A stretch of 64,000 nt of DNA from Vibrio spartinae (GTDB lineage Bacteria > Pseudomonadota > Gammaproteobacteria > Enterobacterales > Vibrionaceae). Both the position numbers and the translations under genes were made by a program. This document shows positions 8,096 through 17,199 of the stretch, in pieces; position 1 is the first letter of the stretch; every line of letters starts with the position of its first letter. The DNA lies in assembly GCF_024347135.1 (NCBI RefSeq), contig NZ_AP024907.1, positions 1,789,001 through 1,853,000 on the forward strand. Direction: 5' to 3'. The notes under the pieces were generated by a model, which did not search any database, was not told where the DNA came from, and worked only from the letters and a program-made list of their open reading frames with translations.

Positions 8096-8989
8096 ATGGA
8101 TACCAAAAAACTGGATCTCAATTTACTGGTAACATTTGAAGTTTTAATGGAAGAGAAAAATGTCAGTAAGGCTGCTGCACGGTTACATCTGAGTCAGCCC
8201 GCAGTCAGCACCCAGCTCAGTCGGCTGAGAGATTTGTTCAATGATCAGTTATTGATTCCAGCTCGGCGTGGCATGATTCCTACTGCTAAAGCACTCGAGT
8301 TAACTTTGCCTTTGCGTCTTGCGTTAGATCAGGTTCGGGATACGCTGACAACGCACCAAAACTTTGAACCACAACAAGCCGACCTAACCGTGATGCTCGC
8401 TTGTACGGATTATCTTCAGTCTGTCATCGGCTTGTCCATTATTGAAACTTTAAGGCGGCAAGCACCTAACGTGAAGGTTGGGTTACGCAGCTTAGAGCCA
8501 GCCCGGTTAGAAGCGCAGCTGGCGAATGGTGAAGTCGACCTTGCTCTGATGACACCGGAAGCGGCACCTCCCGCTTTACGTACCAGACATTTGTATGATG
8601 AAGTCTATGTATTGATTGGCCGAAAGGGTCATCCACAGCTTGTCGATGATATGAGCCTTGAAGATTATGTCCGACTTGAGCACATTGTCGTATCTCTCGA
8701 TGGCGGAAAATTTTTAACACCTCATGATCAAGCGCTCAAAGCACTTGGCTATTCACGCAATGTTGTACTGTCGGTTGCCACATTTCTGATTGTTCCGGAG
8801 CTCGTCACTCAATCAAATTTTGTAGCACTGGTACCAAAACGTATGACATTAGGGCGAACGGACTTAACCGTTGTATCTTCGCCTGTCACATCAACCGGAT
8901 TTTCTGTAGGAATGGTGTGGCATGAGCGCACCCACGGTCACAGTGCACACCGCTGGGTCCGTGAAATGATCAGTCACATTATGCTTTAA
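8096..8989 (+). CDS. LysR-family transcriptional regulator
   Basis: This is a 297-residue LTTR. The winged helix-turn-helix covers about residues 5-65 (LNLLVTFEVLMEEKNVSKAAARLHLSQPAVS...), followed by the co-inducer-binding domain. The N-terminal pattern and internal sequence place it near the NodD/LeuO-like branch. It is divergent from the quinone reductase and likely controls it and itself. The effector is unknown. The start is set by an ATG directly before the HTH. Confidence 0.9.
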   Translation: MDTKKLDLNLLVTFEVLMEEKNVSKAAARLHLSQPAVSTQLSRLRDLFNDQLLIPARRGMIPTAKALELTLPLRLALDQVRDTLTTHQNFEPQQADLTVMLACTDYLQSVIGLSIIETLRRQAPNVKVGLRSLEPARLEAQLANGEVDLALMTPEAAPPALRTRHLYDEVYVLIGRKGHPQLVDDMSLEDYVRLEHIVVSLDGGKFLTPHDQALKALGYSRNVVLSVATFLIVPELVTQSNFVALVPKRMTLGRTDLTVVSSPVTSTGFSVGMVWHERTHGHSAHRWVREMISHIML

Positions 8990-9431
8990 TGACCGATGAG
9001 CACTGTGTTTTGTTCTTCGGGAGAGAGTCGGCTCTCTGGCTCATTTATGTCCAGAGGCTTCTAGACATGAAGTTTTACTCGTGGCACTTTTCTATCAAAG
9101 TGCCAGCTAGCTCAGATCTGCCCCATTCTTTGTTATCTCATCTTTTCAGTGGCGAATCGTACCAATGGGATCGCAGTACTTTTGCTAATGGTTGGCAGCG
9201 TAGTGATGGTGAAAGAAATCTCCCATTTTCTATCAAAATCAGTGTTTCAATCTGCGGTTTTCATTTGAATTGTTATGCATGTACGTTGGTGATCAGAATA
9301 TTGCATTAGTTAAAGTTTATCTTCCGGACTTTATGTAAACATTTCCGAACTTCTCATCAATCTGTCAGTGAGTCTCCTGGGGCATTATGTTCTTGTGCCT
9401 AGCCAACAATACATTAAACAGGAGAGCCATT
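8990..9431. other. Intergenic region without a supported gene
   Basis: An open frame at 8989-9309 begins at the LysR stop but has no ribosome site and an unconvincing composition, so I do not call it. I see a short GTGGCAC..GTGCCA hairpin near 9081-9106. Nothing else can be assigned. Confidence 0.5.
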
Positions 9432-10265
9432 TTGACTACTACTAATACATCAGGACCAATTGTAATCATCGGCAAAAACGCAAAGACAGGTGTAAGAGTT
9501 AATAAATTATTATGTGATCTAGGAATTGAAACTCGACCGGTCTCCCGAAGTACTGCTATTCACTTCGATTGGAACAACAGAAATTCTTGGTCTCAAGCCT
9601 TGAAAGGTGCAAAATCAGCCTATGTCACCTATCAACCAGACCTAGCCGTTCCCAATGCAGAAAGTGACATTCGAGCTTTTGTAGAAGTCGCTAAGAAAGA
9701 AGGTGTAGAACATATTGTTTTGCTATCTGGTCGTGGAGAAGAAGGGGCCGAGAAAGCAGAACAAATTCTGATTAACAGCGGTTTAGATTGGAACGTGGTT
9801 CGCGCGTCATGGTTTGCTCAGAATTTCAGTGAAAGCTTTATGGCGGAGGGGGTGCTAAATGGGAACTTGGTTTTGCCAGCGGCAAGCACACCAGAACCTT
9901 TCATTGACACTGATGATATAGCGGAAGTAGCAGTAGCAGCACTCGTTGACGCAAGTAAACGTAACCGCCTTTACGAAGTAACGGGACCAGAACTATTAAC
10001 CTTCCGAGATTGTGTCGATGAAATATCTAAACAACTGGGAAAAAAGATCGCGTTTACCTCGGTGAGCATTGATGACTACTTGACCATTCTGGAAAGCCAA
10101 AAAGTCCCACAAGACTATCAATGGTTGCTCAACGAGTTGTTCACCGTGGTATTTGATGGTCGCAATTCTAATTTAACCCATGGAGTGGAGGAAGCTATTG
10201 GACGTAAGCCAACTAAGTTTTCGGACTATGTTTCAAAGACTATTGAGGCTGGTTACTGGGGCTAA
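9432..10265 (+). CDS. NmrA-like NAD(P)-binding protein (atypical SDR)
   Basis: This cytoplasmic Rossmann-fold protein of the NmrA/atypical SDR type shows a relaxed glycine motif (IIGKNAKTGVRV), the HIVLLSGRGEEGAE segment and DTDDIAEVAVAAL typical of the group. Members act as NAD(P)H sensors or oxidoreductases; the substrate here is unknown. I favour the TTG start at 9432 because AGGAGAG lies about seven bases upstream. An ATG at 9387 would add 15 residues but has no ribosome site. An AraC regulator lies convergently downstream, a common pairing for such reductases. Confidence 0.82.
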   Translation: MTTTNTSGPIVIIGKNAKTGVRVNKLLCDLGIETRPVSRSTAIHFDWNNRNSWSQALKGAKSAYVTYQPDLAVPNAESDIRAFVEVAKKEGVEHIVLLSGRGEEGAEKAEQILINSGLDWNVVRASWFAQNFSESFMAEGVLNGNLVLPAASTPEPFIDTDDIAEVAVAALVDASKRNRLYEVTGPELLTFRDCVDEISKQLGKKIAFTSVSIDDYLTILESQKVPQDYQWLLNELFTVVFDGRNSNLTHGVEEAIGRKPTKFSDYVSKTIEAGYWG

Positions 10266-10340
10266 CTAAAGAAAGGAAATCGAAAGTACTGCCCGATTTT
10301 GTTATTGGGCAGTTATCTGTCTGGTTGATGCGAAGCGGCG

Positions 10341-11312
10341 CTATACATATTGTTTTTTTGTTGTTGATGGAGACTCACCATATTTTGCTTTATAAGCACG
10401 GCTAAAAGCGGCTTCTGATTGGTATCCTACATCCAGAGCGATATTCAACACATTTGCTTTCCCATGTAATAGCCTCTCTCTAGCGAGCGATAAACGCCAA
10501 TCTGAGATGTATTTCTTCGGGGGTTGACCAACCATCTTTTTGAAATACGCGATGAAGCTTGTGCGAGACATACCGGATAACTGTGCTAGAGAGTCGATAT
10601 TTATATTCGCAGAAGAGTCGTTGTGTATCACTTTCATTGCACGAGAAAGACGCTTGTCTGTATGCGCGACTATCCAATTTGGGTTCTCGTCAGACACCTC
10701 ATTTATCCAAGAACGTATGCACTGCAAAATCAAGATATCGGCCAATTTAGAGACCACTAACTCCGAACCATAATCCTCGTATCTCGTTTCCCTATGTATA
10801 GCTTGCACCATATTTTTGATCGTTTCGTGTGCCTTTGATTGAGTTGAGATAATAATAAAGTCTGGCATAGAAGAGATGATCGAAGTCGTGATCTCGTTAT
10901 CAAACAATACAGTCCCACATAGTGTAGTCGTGATATCACCATGTTCCTTGGTCTTTAGTCGTTCGTAGTGCTCCGTAACTTTCTCTAGCTCGTTTTCAAA
11001 TAAATCTCTAGCGACAGTATTGTTTATATCAACAATATCATGACCAGTTCCGCGTGGTATCAGGATGAAATCCCCAGGTCCAAGTTTCACCTTCTCATCA
11101 AACACCGACACAATTGCTTCACCCTCAAGTATCAAGTGAAACATAGTGCTAGATGGAATGGCTGGCATCTTGATGCCCCATGGTTGCTTCATGGTGGAAT
11201 GCGTATAGAACACGCTGTTCATTTTAAGCTGACTTAATGGTGAAGCAGAATCGATTTCTTTGCGCTTTTCCGGAGCAAACTTCGCCAACGCCTGGGATTT
11301 TTTATCATCCAT
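10341..11312 (-). CDS. AraC-family regulator with cupin sensor domain
   Basis: The N-terminal half is a cupin-type ligand domain (AraC_binding/cupin_6-like: MFHLILEGEAIV, LGPGDFILIPRGTGHDI). The C-terminal 100 residues carry two helix-turn-helix motifs (LAQLSGMSRTSFIAYFKKMVG and ALDVGYQSEAAFSRAYKAKYG). I start at the ATG giving MDDKKSQAL because AGGAAG precedes it; a further upstream start adds 24 residues with no support. Its neighbours are the NmrA-like reductase and, divergently, a DUF1772 membrane protein, and it may control both (inference). Confidence 0.87.
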   Translation of the reverse strand: MDDKKSQALAKFAPEKRKEIDSASPLSQLKMNSVFYTHSTMKQPWGIKMPAIPSSTMFHLILEGEAIVSVFDEKVKLGPGDFILIPRGTGHDIVDINNTVARDLFENELEKVTEHYERLKTKEHGDITTTLCGTVLFDNEITTSIISSMPDFIIISTQSKAHETIKNMVQAIHRETRYEDYGSELVVSKLADILILQCIRSWINEVSDENPNWIVAHTDKRLSRAMKVIHNDSSANINIDSLAQLSGMSRTSFIAYFKKMVGQPPKKYISDWRLSLARERLLHGKANVLNIALDVGYQSEAAFSRAYKAKYGESPSTTKKQYV

Positions 11313-11409
11313 AATTGTACTTCCTGCAAATCTTCTGAGATTTCCTGCAAACCAAATTATCACTGAATGACTTGTAATAGACAAACTATTCGATGACGAG
11401 AAGAACTAA

Positions 11410-11859
11410 ATGCTTATACTTACATTCCAAGCTCTTAGCTTGATAACGGCCATTTCAACAGCGCTATTAGCAGGGACTTACTTTATCTTTCATAACACAG
11501 TCATGATAGTGCTTGCAGAGCAATGTGGTATGAAAATGATGAATCGCATAAATAAAGTCATCTTGAACAAAACATTTTTGACCATTTTTGTATTGTCACC
11601 TTTATGTAGCCTTTTGTTGCTCATCATTGGCTTGACTGGAGGGCAACTAACTACACAAACACCGTTGCTCTATGGTACTTTGCTTTCAATTCTAGGCTTC
11701 CTCATCACCATTCGGTTCAATGTGCCACTTAATAATCGTTTAGCTCTTGCAGTAGAAAGCGACAAAAATATGTGGGAACACTATCTTGTACATTGGGTAA
11801 TCTGGAATCAACGTCGCTATTATATTTCGACTTTAGCTGTCGCAGGTTTTCTATTTTAA
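11410..11859 (+). CDS. DUF1772/anthrone-oxygenase-like membrane protein
   Basis: The 149-residue protein has four predicted membrane helices and the late motif FNVPLNNRLA ... W..Y...WVIWNQRR that marks the DUF1772 family, related to fungal anthrone oxygenases. Bacterial members are of unknown function and often accompany SDR or NmrA genes and AraC regulators, as here. It starts about 100 bp from the divergent AraC gene. Confidence 0.75.
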   Translation: MLILTFQALSLITAISTALLAGTYFIFHNTVMIVLAEQCGMKMMNRINKVILNKTFLTIFVLSPLCSLLLLIIGLTGGQLTTQTPLLYGTLLSILGFLITIRFNVPLNNRLALAVESDKNMWEHYLVHWVIWNQRRYYISTLAVAGFLF

Positions 11860-12226
11860 TATTAACGATATAGAAAAAATTAGAGCCGTCATTTCGTCAG
11901 CGCCAAAGCTTCATTTGAGTTTGGACAGATGCCCTGACACGCCTTTGCCCCATTCGGTGTTAACGTAATTACTCAGTGGCAAATCAGCGGCATTGAAATC
12001 ACCGTACTTTTGTTCATGTCTACCAACGGAAAGACAGTGACAGAAAACTCCCAAAAGCGAGCAACGGCAACCTCATAGAGAGCTTGAAGTTTACTGTGAT
12101 AACAACTGCCATAACGACCAATAGTATTGATATAAGGCCCCCCCTTACGTTAATGAAAAACAACGGTTCTCGCGGTTGTCTAAGGCTTTAAAATACGGTA
12201 ATCGGGGCGTAGCTCAAATTCGGAAT
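11860..12226. other. Degenerate intergenic DNA with one copy of a dispersed repeat
   Basis: No complete ORF with a ribosome site is visible. The minus strand can be read as a short remnant (FNAADLPLSNYV...TEWGKG) in one frame. About 60 bp (11961-12019) reappear in diverged form at 18150-18208. It looks like debris of a gene or element that I cannot identify. Confidence 0.45.
11961..12019. repeat. Dispersed repeat, copy 1
   Basis: This segment begins TAACGTAATTACTCA and continues to a GTACTTTTGTTCATG block. The same order of blocks occurs at 18150-18208 with substitutions. It is probably the relic of a shared element. Confidence 0.5.
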
Positions 12227-12922
12227 TCAAACTAACTCTGATTTGATATTGAAAATATTAATAATGGGACTAAGTGAATCTTTGTTTGGTACATCTCCAA
12301 CATCGCCAAATCCATATCCATAGAAAAAATATGAAATTGTTTGTATTAGTATTCCAGCAATCAACCAAAACATTGCGCTAGTTAATAATGCATGAGCCAT
12401 CTTTACACAAGTAACAGTGTCATTGGTTAAATCATAGTTTTTCCGCAAAGTACTCAACAATTTTTTCACTAATTGCAGTTGTAATGTTTTGGTGTTGTTA
12501 TGCGTTATTAACTCTTTCCAGTTTAATAAGTGGAAAGGTGAAACTTTAAGTGCTTTGTGAGACCACATGACGCACCTAACCAATATAGTTAATGCCAACA
12601 TGAATACTGCAATTGTGAGTAAATCTAATACACTTAAAAGATTAAATTTCACTGGTATTTTTAGTTTGATGACTACTGGAGCCAATGAGAGGAGTATTGT
12701 TATTAGTGCGATTGAAACAGCGATATATACACCAGCTTTACTATCTATGGTGGATCGTCTTGCCTGTTCCTGATCATACAATCGTCTAGACTCATCTAAG
12801 AGAATACCTGTTGCGTCATTAGTTGATAAACCAGTTATTAGGTCTAAATCTTTTTCAAGTAGTTCTCTTTTTATACTTTGAGAATCTTGCGAAAGCGTTG
12901 GCCAAAATAAGTCAAGATTCAT
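12227..12922 (-). CDS. Membrane protein coupled to the ATP-grasp gene
   Basis: I do not recognise a named family. The product (about 231 aa) has a soluble N-terminal third with a charged helix (DESRRLYDQEQARRSTIDSK), followed by two close membrane segments at roughly residues 65-87 and 97-120, a cytoplasmic helical stretch, and a third segment near 180-205. This helix-then-paired-TM layout resembles Pycsar/SLATT-type membrane proteins in general shape only. The ATG at 12922 lies inside the end of the ATP-grasp gene, so the two are translationally coupled. Its partner is broken and its present role is unclear. Confidence 0.7.
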   Translation of the reverse strand: MNLDLFWPTLSQDSQSIKRELLEKDLDLITGLSTNDATGILLDESRRLYDQEQARRSTIDSKAGVYIAVSIALITILLSLAPVVIKLKIPVKFNLLSVLDLLTIAVFMLALTILVRCVMWSHKALKVSPFHLLNWKELITHNNTKTLQLQLVKKLLSTLRKNYDLTNDTVTCVKMAHALLTSAMFWLIAGILIQTISYFFYGYGFGDVGDVPNKDSLSPIINIFNIKSELV

Positions 12923-13534
12923 AATTGTTCTCACTAATCTTCAGTAGTTCATCAACGATAGATGAAGCTATTGGTAACTTAGTTTGATTCTCAATCCAAG
13001 CCCACTGACCATTAGGATTGATCTCAAGAAACCAATAGTCCCCATCTAAGTCACACACCAAATCAATAGCACCGAATCTCAGGTTTAAGTCTTTGACTAA
13101 ATTGATACATTTCATTTTGAGTTCATCTGGTATATCTATATGTTCGTGCAGCAGATCAATTCGCCCTCCTTGACGCCAATCAACCTTGGTTGCTTCTGAT
13201 GTTTGTGACCAAATAGCAACAGGAAACACTTTGTTGCCAACTACAGTTACCCGAACATCATATTTTTTAGAGATTTCTTGTTGGTATATAGAGGGAGCAA
13301 AGGCTATTGACTCTTCATACTCAGGTGTAAGAGATGGTATCTGGCTAGTAAAAATAACACTTTCATTCTTTCCCTTTAGAAGTGCTTGTCTCAATGGCTT
13401 GGCTATGAGGCTTTCATTCGTCGTTCTTTCCATGACAGTAAAAACATCATTGGTAATGATACCTTGTGGTATCTGAAACCCAAGAGCATTAGCAGCAACA
13501 AGCTGTCTTGGTTTATCTTCAGCTAAGGCTATGT
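12912..13534 (-). pseudogene. Graspetide-type (MvdD-like) ATP-grasp ligase, 5'-truncated by IS
   Basis: Family members are about 320 aa and form ester or amide cross-links in ribosomal peptides (graspetides such as microviridin and marinostatin). The surviving frame stays open from the IS edge at 13534: KPRQLVAANALGFQIPQG, then IAKPL, then DVRVTVVGNKVFPVAI, and the hallmark EINPNGQWAWIE near the C-terminus. About 205 residues remain. The N-terminal domain and any upstream precursor-peptide gene are gone, replaced by the left inverted repeat of an IS3-family element. An internal ATG at 13433 is not a natural start. The downstream membrane protein overlaps its stop. Confidence 0.8.
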
Positions 13535-14315
13535 TGGGTTCTACCCCGTTTTCACGGACGGTTTAGTAAAGACGTAAACTTGCTGTCTTGATTCGCCAGT
13601 CTACGTCGCATTCTTGGATTATGGAACCGTTCGATATAATCAAAAATATCTGCTCTGGCTTCATTTCTTGTCCGGTATTGTCGATAATTGATTCGTTCCC
13701 GTTTCATCACACCGAAGAACCCTTCACAAGCCGCGTTATCTGCACAATGGCCTACAGCACTCATGCTGCTGGTTAGGTTCTTTTGCTTGAGAAAGCGCTG
13801 ATAATCTCCGCTGGTAAATTGTGTGCCACGATCTGAATGTAAGATAACATGATGTCTTTCCTGTCGCTGCCAAACCGCCATTTCGACGGCTCGAATCACC
13901 ATATGACGGTCTTGTCGATGATGCATCGACCAGCCAACGATGAGCTTGTTAAACAGGTCAAGCACCACACACAGATAAAGCTTCCCTTCAAGTGTCCCAA
14001 TTTCTGTAATGTCTGTGACCCATTTGGTTTCCGGCTCCAAAGCATGAAAGTCCCGCTCAAGATGATTCTTTAAACCGTCAGGACGTGCGGACTGTCGCTT
14101 TGCCCCTCGACCTTTTTTACGCGGCCTGCCATAAAGTCCATTCGCTGACATCAGCCTGGCGACACGATTTAAGCTCGCTTGCAACCCTTCGGCTTGCAGA
14201 TCTTCGTGCATACGTGGTGCGCCGATAATACCACCGCTATCATCATGGATCTCGCGCATTCGTTTTAATAACGTTGCGTTAGCAAGAGCACGCGCACTTG
14301 GCTGACGTTCCACCC
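13535..14315 (-). pseudogene. Partial second copy of IS3 orfB and left end
   Basis: The 780 bases duplicate 14315-15094 and contain the last 250 or so codons of the transposase, including the DDE region, but lack its first 20 codons. The junction at 14315/14316 runs straight into GGGTTCTACCCC of the complete element. The leading T of that end is replaced by C. The frame is open but cannot give a normal transposase. Confidence 0.85.
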
Positions 14316-14331
14316 GGGTTCTACCCCGTTT

Positions 14332-15156
14332 TCACGGACGGTTTAGTAAAGACGTAAACTTGCTGTCTTGATTCGCCAGTCTACGTCGCATTCTTGGATT
14401 ATGGAACCGTTCGATATAATCAAAAATATCTGCTCTGGCTTCATTTCTTGTCCGGTATTGTCGATAATTGATTCGTTCCCGTTTCATCACACCGAAGAAC
14501 CCTTCACAAGCCGCGTTATCTGCACAATGGCCTACAGCACTCATGCTGCTGGTTAGGTTCTTTTGCTTGAGAAAGCGCTGATAATCTCCGCTGGTAAATT
14601 GTGTGCCACGATCTGAATGTAAGATAACATGATGTCTTTCCTGTCGCTGCCAAACCGCCATTTCGACGGCTCGAATCACCATATGACGGTCTTGTCGATG
14701 ATGCATCGACCAGCCAACGATGAGCTTGTTAAACAGGTCAAGCACCACACACAGATAAAGCTTCCCTTCAAGTGTCCCAATTTCTGTAATGTCTGTGACC
14801 CATTTGGTTTCCGGCTCCAAAGCATGAAAGTCCCGCTCAAGATGATTCTTTAAACCGTCAGGACGTGCGGACTGTCGCTTTGCCCCTCGACCTTTTTTAC
14901 GCGGCCTGCCATAAAGTCCATTCGCTGACATCAGCCTGGCGACACGATTTAAGCTCGCTTGCAACCCTTCGGCTTGCAGATCTTCGTGCATACGTGGTGC
15001 GCCGATAATACCACCGCTATCATCATGGATCTCGCGCATTCGTTTTAATAACGTTGCGTTAGCAAGAGCACGCGCACTTGGCTGACGTTCCACCCAAGCG
15101 TAATAACCACTAGGAGAGACGCGCAAACAACGGCACATGAGGCGAATAGAAAACAC
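14332..15156 (-). CDS. IS3-family transposase OrfB (DDE integrase domain)
   Basis: This is the complete 274-residue OrfB. It begins with the HTH_21-type region ([15 protein letters not shown]) and carries the rve integrase core with [17 protein letters not shown] (first D), [14 protein letters not shown] (second D) and the [15 protein letters not shown] segment (E). It cuts and joins element ends. OrfA lies 29 bp upstream. In this family, OrfA and OrfB are usually joined by -1 frameshifting to make the active enzyme; I did not locate the slippery site with confidence. Confidence 0.92.
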   Translation of the reverse strand: MFSIRLMCRCLRVSPSGYYAWVERQPSARALANATLLKRMREIHDDSGGIIGAPRMHEDLQAEGLQASLNRVARLMSANGLYGRPRKKGRGAKRQSARPDGLKNHLERDFHALEPETKWVTDITEIGTLEGKLYLCVVLDLFNKLIVGWSMHHRQDRHMVIRAVEMAVWQRQERHHVILHSDRGTQFTSGDYQRFLKQKNLTSSMSAVGHCADNAACEGFFGVMKRERINYRQYRTRNEARADIFDYIERFHNPRMRRRLANQDSKFTSLLNRP

Positions 15157-15185
15157 ATCGCGGCAACGCGATATCGCAAGATACC

Positions 15186-15479
15186 TTACGGTAACTCTTT
15201 GGCGAAGAACGTTGCCGCTTCTCGCAAAAAATCTCGTTCCTTTTTCACTTTCGCTAATTCGCGTTTTAGCCTCGCCATTTCTTCATCACGAGGAGAGCCA
15301 CTGCCTTGAAATGCTTTATCTTGTGACTGCTCCGCCTCTCGTTTCCAACGGTTTAATAAGTTAGGATTGATGCCGATATCTAATGCTATCTGACGACAAC
15401 TCACACCCGGTTGCTGAGTCAGCGCAACGGCTTCGCGTTTGAATTCTGCAGAATATTTTCTTCGCTTGGTCATAGACAC
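15186..15479 (-). CDS. IS3-family transposase OrfA (HTH protein)
   Basis: The 97-residue OrfA has the HTH_8 domain ([16 protein letters not shown] ... [21 protein letters not shown]) and a C-terminal leucine-zipper helix ([26 protein letters not shown]). It binds the inverted repeats and provides the N-terminal part of the fused transposase. The start at 15479 lies about 60 bp inside the right inverted repeat. It is intact. Confidence 0.92.
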   Translation of the reverse strand: MSMTKRRKYSAEFKREAVALTQQPGVSCRQIALDIGINPNLLNRWKREAEQSQDKAFQGSGSPRDEEMARLKRELAKVKKERDFLREAATFFAKELP

Positions 15480-15538
15480 TCCTTTTAGGCATAGTATGCC
15501 TCTTTATAGATGTGTCCGTAAAATATGGGTAGAACCCA

Positions 15539-15985
15539 AGTGATTTACTAAAGCTGCATGTATATGATGTTTCTTCGCAAGGAGTAATCTATGAAAGGGT
15601 TCAATGCATCCAGCAAAAAACTGGCACCGACGTCCACTACGGGATTACCCCGAGAACGCAACAAAGTATTAGCCGATGGATCTACTCGGCATCCTTAGAG
15701 GCAAGCAGTTTTTTGTTTCCAAGTGGTCGCCGAAAAGGACAACCTATCAGCTACTCATTCTATCGATCGATTATCAGGAACTGGGCAGTAAAACTTGGAT
15801 TGAATGCGGACTACTATGGCACTCATTCCATGCGCCGTACTAAAGCAACCTTGATCTATGCCAAAACAAAAAACATCAGAGCGGTACAGATTTTACTGGG
15901 GCACTCGAAGCTAGATAACACTATTCGTTACCTTGGAGTGGAACTGGAAGACGCTCTGAGGCTCTCAGAGCAAACAGACTGCTGA
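15539..15985 (+). pseudogene. Tyrosine recombinase (integrase), 5'-truncated
   Basis: The frame is open from the IS edge (SDLLKLHVYDV, then QQKTGTDVHYGITP) through FPSGRRKGQP and YGTHSMRRTKA to LLGHSKLDNTIRYLGVE. It retains the catalytic H-x-x-R, the second His (GHSKL) and the nucleophilic Tyr (IRYLG) of the phage-integrase fold. The first half, including the N-terminal core-binding domain and the first catalytic Arg, is missing because the IS junction cuts it. About 148 codons remain. It marks a former integrative element. Confidence 0.85.
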
Positions 15986-15996
15986 GGCTTGCTGAT

Positions 15997-16022
15997 ACAG
16001 GCTTTTCTCCTGAAAAGCCTGT
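15997..16022 (+). terminator. Hairpin after the integrase remnant
   Basis: Eleven-base perfect arms (ACAGGCTTTTC/GAAAAGCCTGT) enclose four bases. There is no U-tract, so termination is uncertain. It lies 12 bp past the integrase stop. Confidence 0.4.
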
Positions 16023-16116
16023 GCCCCAAAATCTTTCAGAGTAGTTATTCGACCGTATTCTGTTAATGAGATTTTCCCTATCAAAAGTAATGTTTGTAAC
16101 AAGGCAAGAATTGACC

Positions 16117-17199
16117 CTATCGGTCTTTCTTTGCAATTAATTCCTTTTGAGCATCTGATAAATTATTAATAAACTTGCTGCGTTGCACACTTAGAGATGA
16201 GTGTCCGTCAAGTTTGTGGTTATATAAATATTTTATACAACTATCTATCAAATTATATACATAATTTGTATTACCTAACTTTTCATCTAATTCGGTATCT
16301 TCTTTAAATAAATCAGATAATTTTGTGAAAATGGCTTCATGGTCGGATGTGGCATTTTCCTCATCTCTATAGCGAAATGCGTGATCACGTACCGCATACA
16401 AAGTCTTTACTAGCAATTCGTTATTAAAATACACTTTTAGTCCACGAGGTCCACTATAAAGTAAGCAATAGTCTAGTAAGTCGCTATATGGGAAAATATA
16501 GGGTTTATTTTTTTCTAGAAATGTGTTCCCAGTGAAAATTATTAGGTTGTCCAATATATATTTGAAGTGATGAACTTCTCTATTAATATAGAAAATATTC
16601 GAAAATAACATTTTATCGTCAAGGATTACATCTCCACTTTTATATTTTTTAATTTTTACAATGTGCAACTGATTTTTGAGTCTCATTACCCAAGTAACAA
16701 TATTGTCTAATTTATTGAAATCGACTGAAGTATAGGTAAGGATTTCTCTAACAAGGATTTGATAACAAGCAATTTTGTCTGATAACTCCCCACTGGAGCC
16801 TTTCTGTTTAATATCCACACTTGTGCTAAAGTTATTGAAGTTATTTTCTGGGAAAATAGATCTATAGAATCGATCTCGGTCTGTAAATTTATATCGATTT
16901 TCATAGGTTTGTTCTAACTCATCCAGAAGTTTCATAAATGCTTCTTTGTGAGACTGATACATTTGGATTCGTTGAAGAGCTTGTTGGTCTTCATGTTGTT
17001 TAGTTAGGAAGGTTAAAGTTTTTCGCGTAAAGTTTGCAGCAAAAATAGCTCCGAAAGCAGCAATTATAGCGGCTATAGCCGATAACCAGGCTGCACCTAT
17101 ATCAACGAAGACATTCATTGCTCCGCCTATAATTGCCCCTAACATAACTAGAAGGACAGCTACGGCGATTTTTAGGTAATACTTAAATTCATTTTGCAC
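16117..17199 (-). CDS. Two-TM membrane-anchored protein of unknown function
   Basis: The 360-residue protein begins with two membrane helices (about residues 9-30 and 34-56), followed by a long charged helix (RKTLTFLTKQHEDQQALQRIQMYQSHKEAF) and an alpha-helical cytoplasmic domain of about 270 residues. I recognise no catalytic motif. The gene is markedly AT-rich and stands alone on an island. Two-TM proteins with helical cytoplasmic domains occur among phage-defence effectors (for example retron or CBASS partners), but no reverse transcriptase, cyclase or toxin partner is adjacent, so no such role is assigned. The gene looks intact. Confidence 0.72.
   Translation of the reverse strand: MQNEFKYYLKIAVAVLLVMLGAIIGGAMNVFVDIGAAWLSAIAAIIAAFGAIFAANFTRKTLTFLTKQHEDQQALQRIQMYQSHKEAFMKLLDELEQTYENRYKFTDRDRFYRSIFPENNFNNFSTSVDIKQKGSSGELSDKIACYQILVREILTYTSVDFNKLDNIVTWVMRLKNQLHIVKIKKYKSGDVILDDKMLFSNIFYINREVHHFKYILDNLIIFTGNTFLEKNKPYIFPYSDLLDYCLLYSGPRGLKVYFNNELLVKTLYAVRDHAFRYRDEENATSDHEAIFTKLSDLFKEDTELDEKLGNTNYVYNLIDSCIKYLYNHKLDGHSSLSVQRSKFINNLSDAQKELIAKKDR

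Larger units (their letters stand above)
13535..15538 (-). mobile_element. IS3-family element with a tandem partial copy
   Basis: The outer ends are imperfect inverted repeats: TGGGTTCTACCCCGTTTTCA from 13535, and its partner ending GGGTAGAACCCA at 15538. The complete element is about 1.2 kb (14315-15538), with orfA and orfB on the minus strand. A second 780-bp copy of the left end and the 3' part of orfB (13535-14314) lies directly in front of it, with no difference that I see. No target-site duplication is visible, and both flanking genes are broken at the edges. Confidence 0.88.

Noticed and set aside
8989-9309. 106-residue open frame starting at the LysR stop
   Set aside because: No ribosome site, odd composition and no recognisable domain; probably chance.
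11860-12226. Protein-coding gene on the minus strand in the degenerate region
   Set aside because: Only short, shifting frames are open, with no start signal; described as debris instead.
13529-15545. Target-site duplication around the IS3 element
   Set aside because: Flanking bases (ATGT on the left, AGTG on the right) do not match.
16117-17199. Retron or CBASS effector
   Set aside because: No reverse transcriptase, msr/msd-like structure or nucleotide cyclase gene is adjacent; the resemblance is only in membrane layout.
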